This document shows, piece by piece, positions 35,446-38,300 of a stretch of 38,300 nucleotides of DNA; the first letter of the stretch is position 1, and each line of letters opens with the position of its first letter. The DNA is from Candidatus Kapaibacterium sp. (GTDB lineage: Bacteria; Bacteroidota; Ignavibacteria; Kapaibacteriales; WFXC01). The stretch covers positions 1 through 38,300 of the forward strand of contig JALWUI010000145.1 in the NCBI GenBank assembly GCA_027082775.1, read 5' to 3'. The notes below the pieces were generated by a model. That model saw only the letters and a list, made by a program, of their open reading frames with translations. It was not told the origin of the DNA and made no database searches. Made by a program: the position numbers and the translations under genes.

Positions 35446-35515
35446 AAATTGTGCATTTTTGTAATTTGGAAAAGTGTTTCAAAGGACAACGTGGACGAAG
35501 AAAGGGGCAAACATA

Positions 35516-35905
35516 ATGGCAGAACTTGCAAAGTTGACAGATGAAAACTTCGAGCAGGAGGTACTGAAATCGCCAATTCCCGTGCTGGTCGACTTCTGGG
35601 CAATCTGGTGCGGTCCGTGCCGATTGATCGAACCAGTGGTCGCGGAAATGGCAGAAAAATACGCCGGGAAGCTGAAAGTGGGGAAACTGGATGTCGATAC
35701 CAATCCGAAAACTGCAATCGAATACGGAGTACGTTCTATTCCCACCCTGCTGTTTTATGCGCAGGGCAAAATGGTGGATCGGCTGGTAGGCGCTGTTCCG
35801 AAAGCAATGCTGGAAGAAAAAATTGAGCAGGTGTTAGCCCAGTTCGGTCCTTCGGAGCAAACTGAACCATCATCGTCATCGGAGCAAACGCAGTCGGGAG
35901 AATGA
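35516..35905 (+). CDS. trxA: Thioredoxin
   Basis: This cytoplasmic thiol reductant has the active site WCGPC at residues 31-35, the cis-proline in GVRSIPTLLFY, and the typical strand LVDFWAIW. The ATG at 35516 is preceded by AAGGGG at good spacing; an upstream in-frame ATG at 35474 gives a non-family extension. At 129 residues it is about 20 longer than usual, because of a C-terminal Ser/Glu/Gln-rich tail (SEQTEPSSSSEQTQ) of unknown role. Its stop overlaps the next start (ATGA). It leads the operon with the pterin dehydratase, enolase and phosphohexomutase. Confidence 0.96.
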   Translation: MAELAKLTDENFEQEVLKSPIPVLVDFWAIWCGPCRLIEPVVAEMAEKYAGKLKVGKLDVDTNPKTAIEYGVRSIPTLLFYAQGKMVDRLVGAVPKAMLEEKIEQVLAQFGPSEQTEPSSSSEQTQSGE

Positions 35906-36216
35906 GTTTGTCACGAGCGCTGCTCAGCCCGGAAGAACTGCAAGCTGCACTGGCACAACTGCCGGGATGGGAGTTGAAAGATCAGACGTTGATCAGAGAA
36001 TACGAACTTCCTGATTTTGCCACTGCTATTGCACTGGTCACCATCATCGCCACCTTAGCAGAGAAAGTCGATCACCATCCGGATCTCTACCTGCATTCGT
36101 GGAACCGGTTGCGGGTTCTGCTCACGACTCACAGTGCTGGCGGTATTACAGCGTATGACACGCACTTAGCACAACAAATTGAGCAATACGCACAGGCGCT
36201 TGGCGGCGCACGTTGA
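35902..36216 (+). CDS. phhB: Pterin-4a-carbinolamine dehydratase
   Basis: This small enzyme dehydrates 4a-hydroxy-tetrahydropterin, recycling the cofactor of aromatic amino-acid hydroxylases. The 104 residues carry the signature EKVDHHPDLYLHSWNRL with H58, H59 and P60. It also has TTHSAGGIT (H77) and D86. No phenylalanine hydroxylase gene is in the window; in many bacteria this protein occurs alone and may serve molybdopterin or folate chemistry instead. The start overlaps the trxA stop by 4 bases, so translation is probably coupled. Confidence 0.93.
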   Translation: MSLSRALLSPEELQAALAQLPGWELKDQTLIREYELPDFATAIALVTIIATLAEKVDHHPDLYLHSWNRLRVLLTTHSAGGITAYDTHLAQQIEQYAQALGGAR

Positions 36217-37574
<1,358 letters not shown>

Positions 37575-37575
<1 letters not shown>

Positions 37576-38300
37576 TGATCAAATTTGGAACGGACGGCTG
37601 GCGTGCTATTATCGCTGATGATTTTACCTTTCAAAATCTCCGATATGTGGCTTTAGCAACTGCCCGATACGCCAAGAAACAGGCATCCCGCCATCGCCCC
37701 AGTGTTGTCATTGGCTACGATACCCGCTTCCTCTCCAGAGAATTTGCTCGAGAGGTAGCACGGGTAATGGTGCAGGAAGGGATCAACGTCCACATTACTT
37801 TCCATATGACCTCCACCCCGCAGGTTTCATTTGCAACCAAACAGAAGCGTGCCACGGTCGGCGTTATTATCACTGCCAGTCACAATCCCCCCATTTACAA
37901 CGGGTTCAAGGTCAAGGCGACCTTCGGTGGCCCAGCAGCACCGGAACAAATTGCAGCGATTGAAGAGGAACTGGCAAAAATCTTAAAGAACCCGCCCAAA
38001 AAATGGGATCTCACGGACTTTGACACCTTGGTCACAAAGCGAAAAATTTCACTATTCAGTGCGCGGGAATCGTACTGGCGGCATATTCGGCGCAAGATTG
38101 ATCTGGAACTGATCAATTCCCGGCGATTCAAAATTGCCTACGATCCAATGTACGGCGCTGGCATCCATCTGCTGGAGCCCCTGGTTCCAAAGGCAATCAC
38201 GATTCACAACGAATGGAATCCGGGATTTGGCGAACTCCACGCGCCGGAGCCCATCGAGGCGAATTTGCGGGAATTGATTCAACTGGTACAGGAAGAAGAA
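37575..38300 (+). CDS. Phosphoglucomutase/phosphomannomutase, N-terminal part (runs off the right edge)
   Basis: The 242 residues visible cover domain I and the start of domain II of an alpha-D-phosphohexomutase. The N-terminus MIKFGTDGWRAIIADDFT is typical, the sugar-phosphate arginine loop YDTRFLSREFA follows, and the phosphoserine loop ITASHNPP has S102. Domain II begins with KIAYDPMYGAG. The enzyme moves phosphate between C1 and C6 of glucose or mannose; the substrate cannot be told from this part. The ATG shares one base with the enolase stop (TGATG), so it continues the trxA operon. Confidence 0.93.

Overview
The window looks like chromosomal housekeeping sequence from a Bacteroidota/Chlorobiota-group bacterium, most like the Kapabacteria or Ignavibacteria side of that group. 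This placement is inferred from gene content, not computed. Three secreted proteins end in type IX secretion (T9SS) sorting domains. One of them carries the ASH-like VDFG repeats common in these phyla. A TamB-type outer-membrane assembly protein, a zapA / structured RNA / rny cluster, and several TAnnTTTG promoter boxes point the same way. Gene density is high and about two thirds of the genes lie on the minus strand. I see no transposase, integrase, phage gene or CRISPR array.

Layout. Positions 1-2139 (minus) hold a coiled-coil protein, zapA, a 274-nt structured RNA that is probably 6S RNA, and the start of rny (RNase Y, cut by the window edge). Positions 2237-10060 (minus) are a probable operon: pyrE, an M42 aminopeptidase, a 1500-residue tamB, an AI-2E/PerM-type transporter and a thioredoxin-fold/TPR protein. 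Positions 10165-13614 (plus) hold exonuclease III, a secreted Xaa-Pro aminopeptidase, a T9SS cargo protein and acylphosphatase. A single-domain MGMT-family protein and a soluble multi-PAS histidine kinase follow on the minus strand. Positions 16753-20227 (plus) carry a pair of M16 peptidases, one with the zinc motif and one without, closed by a terminator.

Positions 20283-26212 (minus) are a tight three-gene unit: an acyl-CoA synthetase, a T9SS protein with ASH repeats and a cohesin-like region, and an outer-membrane protein. Next on the minus strand come cysQ, tRNA-Leu(UAA), pdxA, a T9SS-exported M1 aminopeptidase, a NusG paralogue, a CxC thioredoxin-like lipoprotein candidate and an acyl-CoA dehydrogenase. 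Urocanase and a DUF971 protein follow. From 35516 the plus strand carries trxA, pterin carbinolamine dehydratase, enolase and the start of a phosphohexomutase, with overlapping stop and start codons.

Several starts were moved inward from the longest reading frame, using Shine-Dalgarno matches, conserved N-termini and overlap with neighbours. The least ordinary items are the RNA between zapA and rny, which has a perfect 16-bp closing stem and two mutually exclusive internal pairings; the ASH/outer-membrane protein pair behind the acyl-CoA synthetase; a PdxA with a changed substrate-contact residue; and a NusG paralogue away from any polysaccharide locus.
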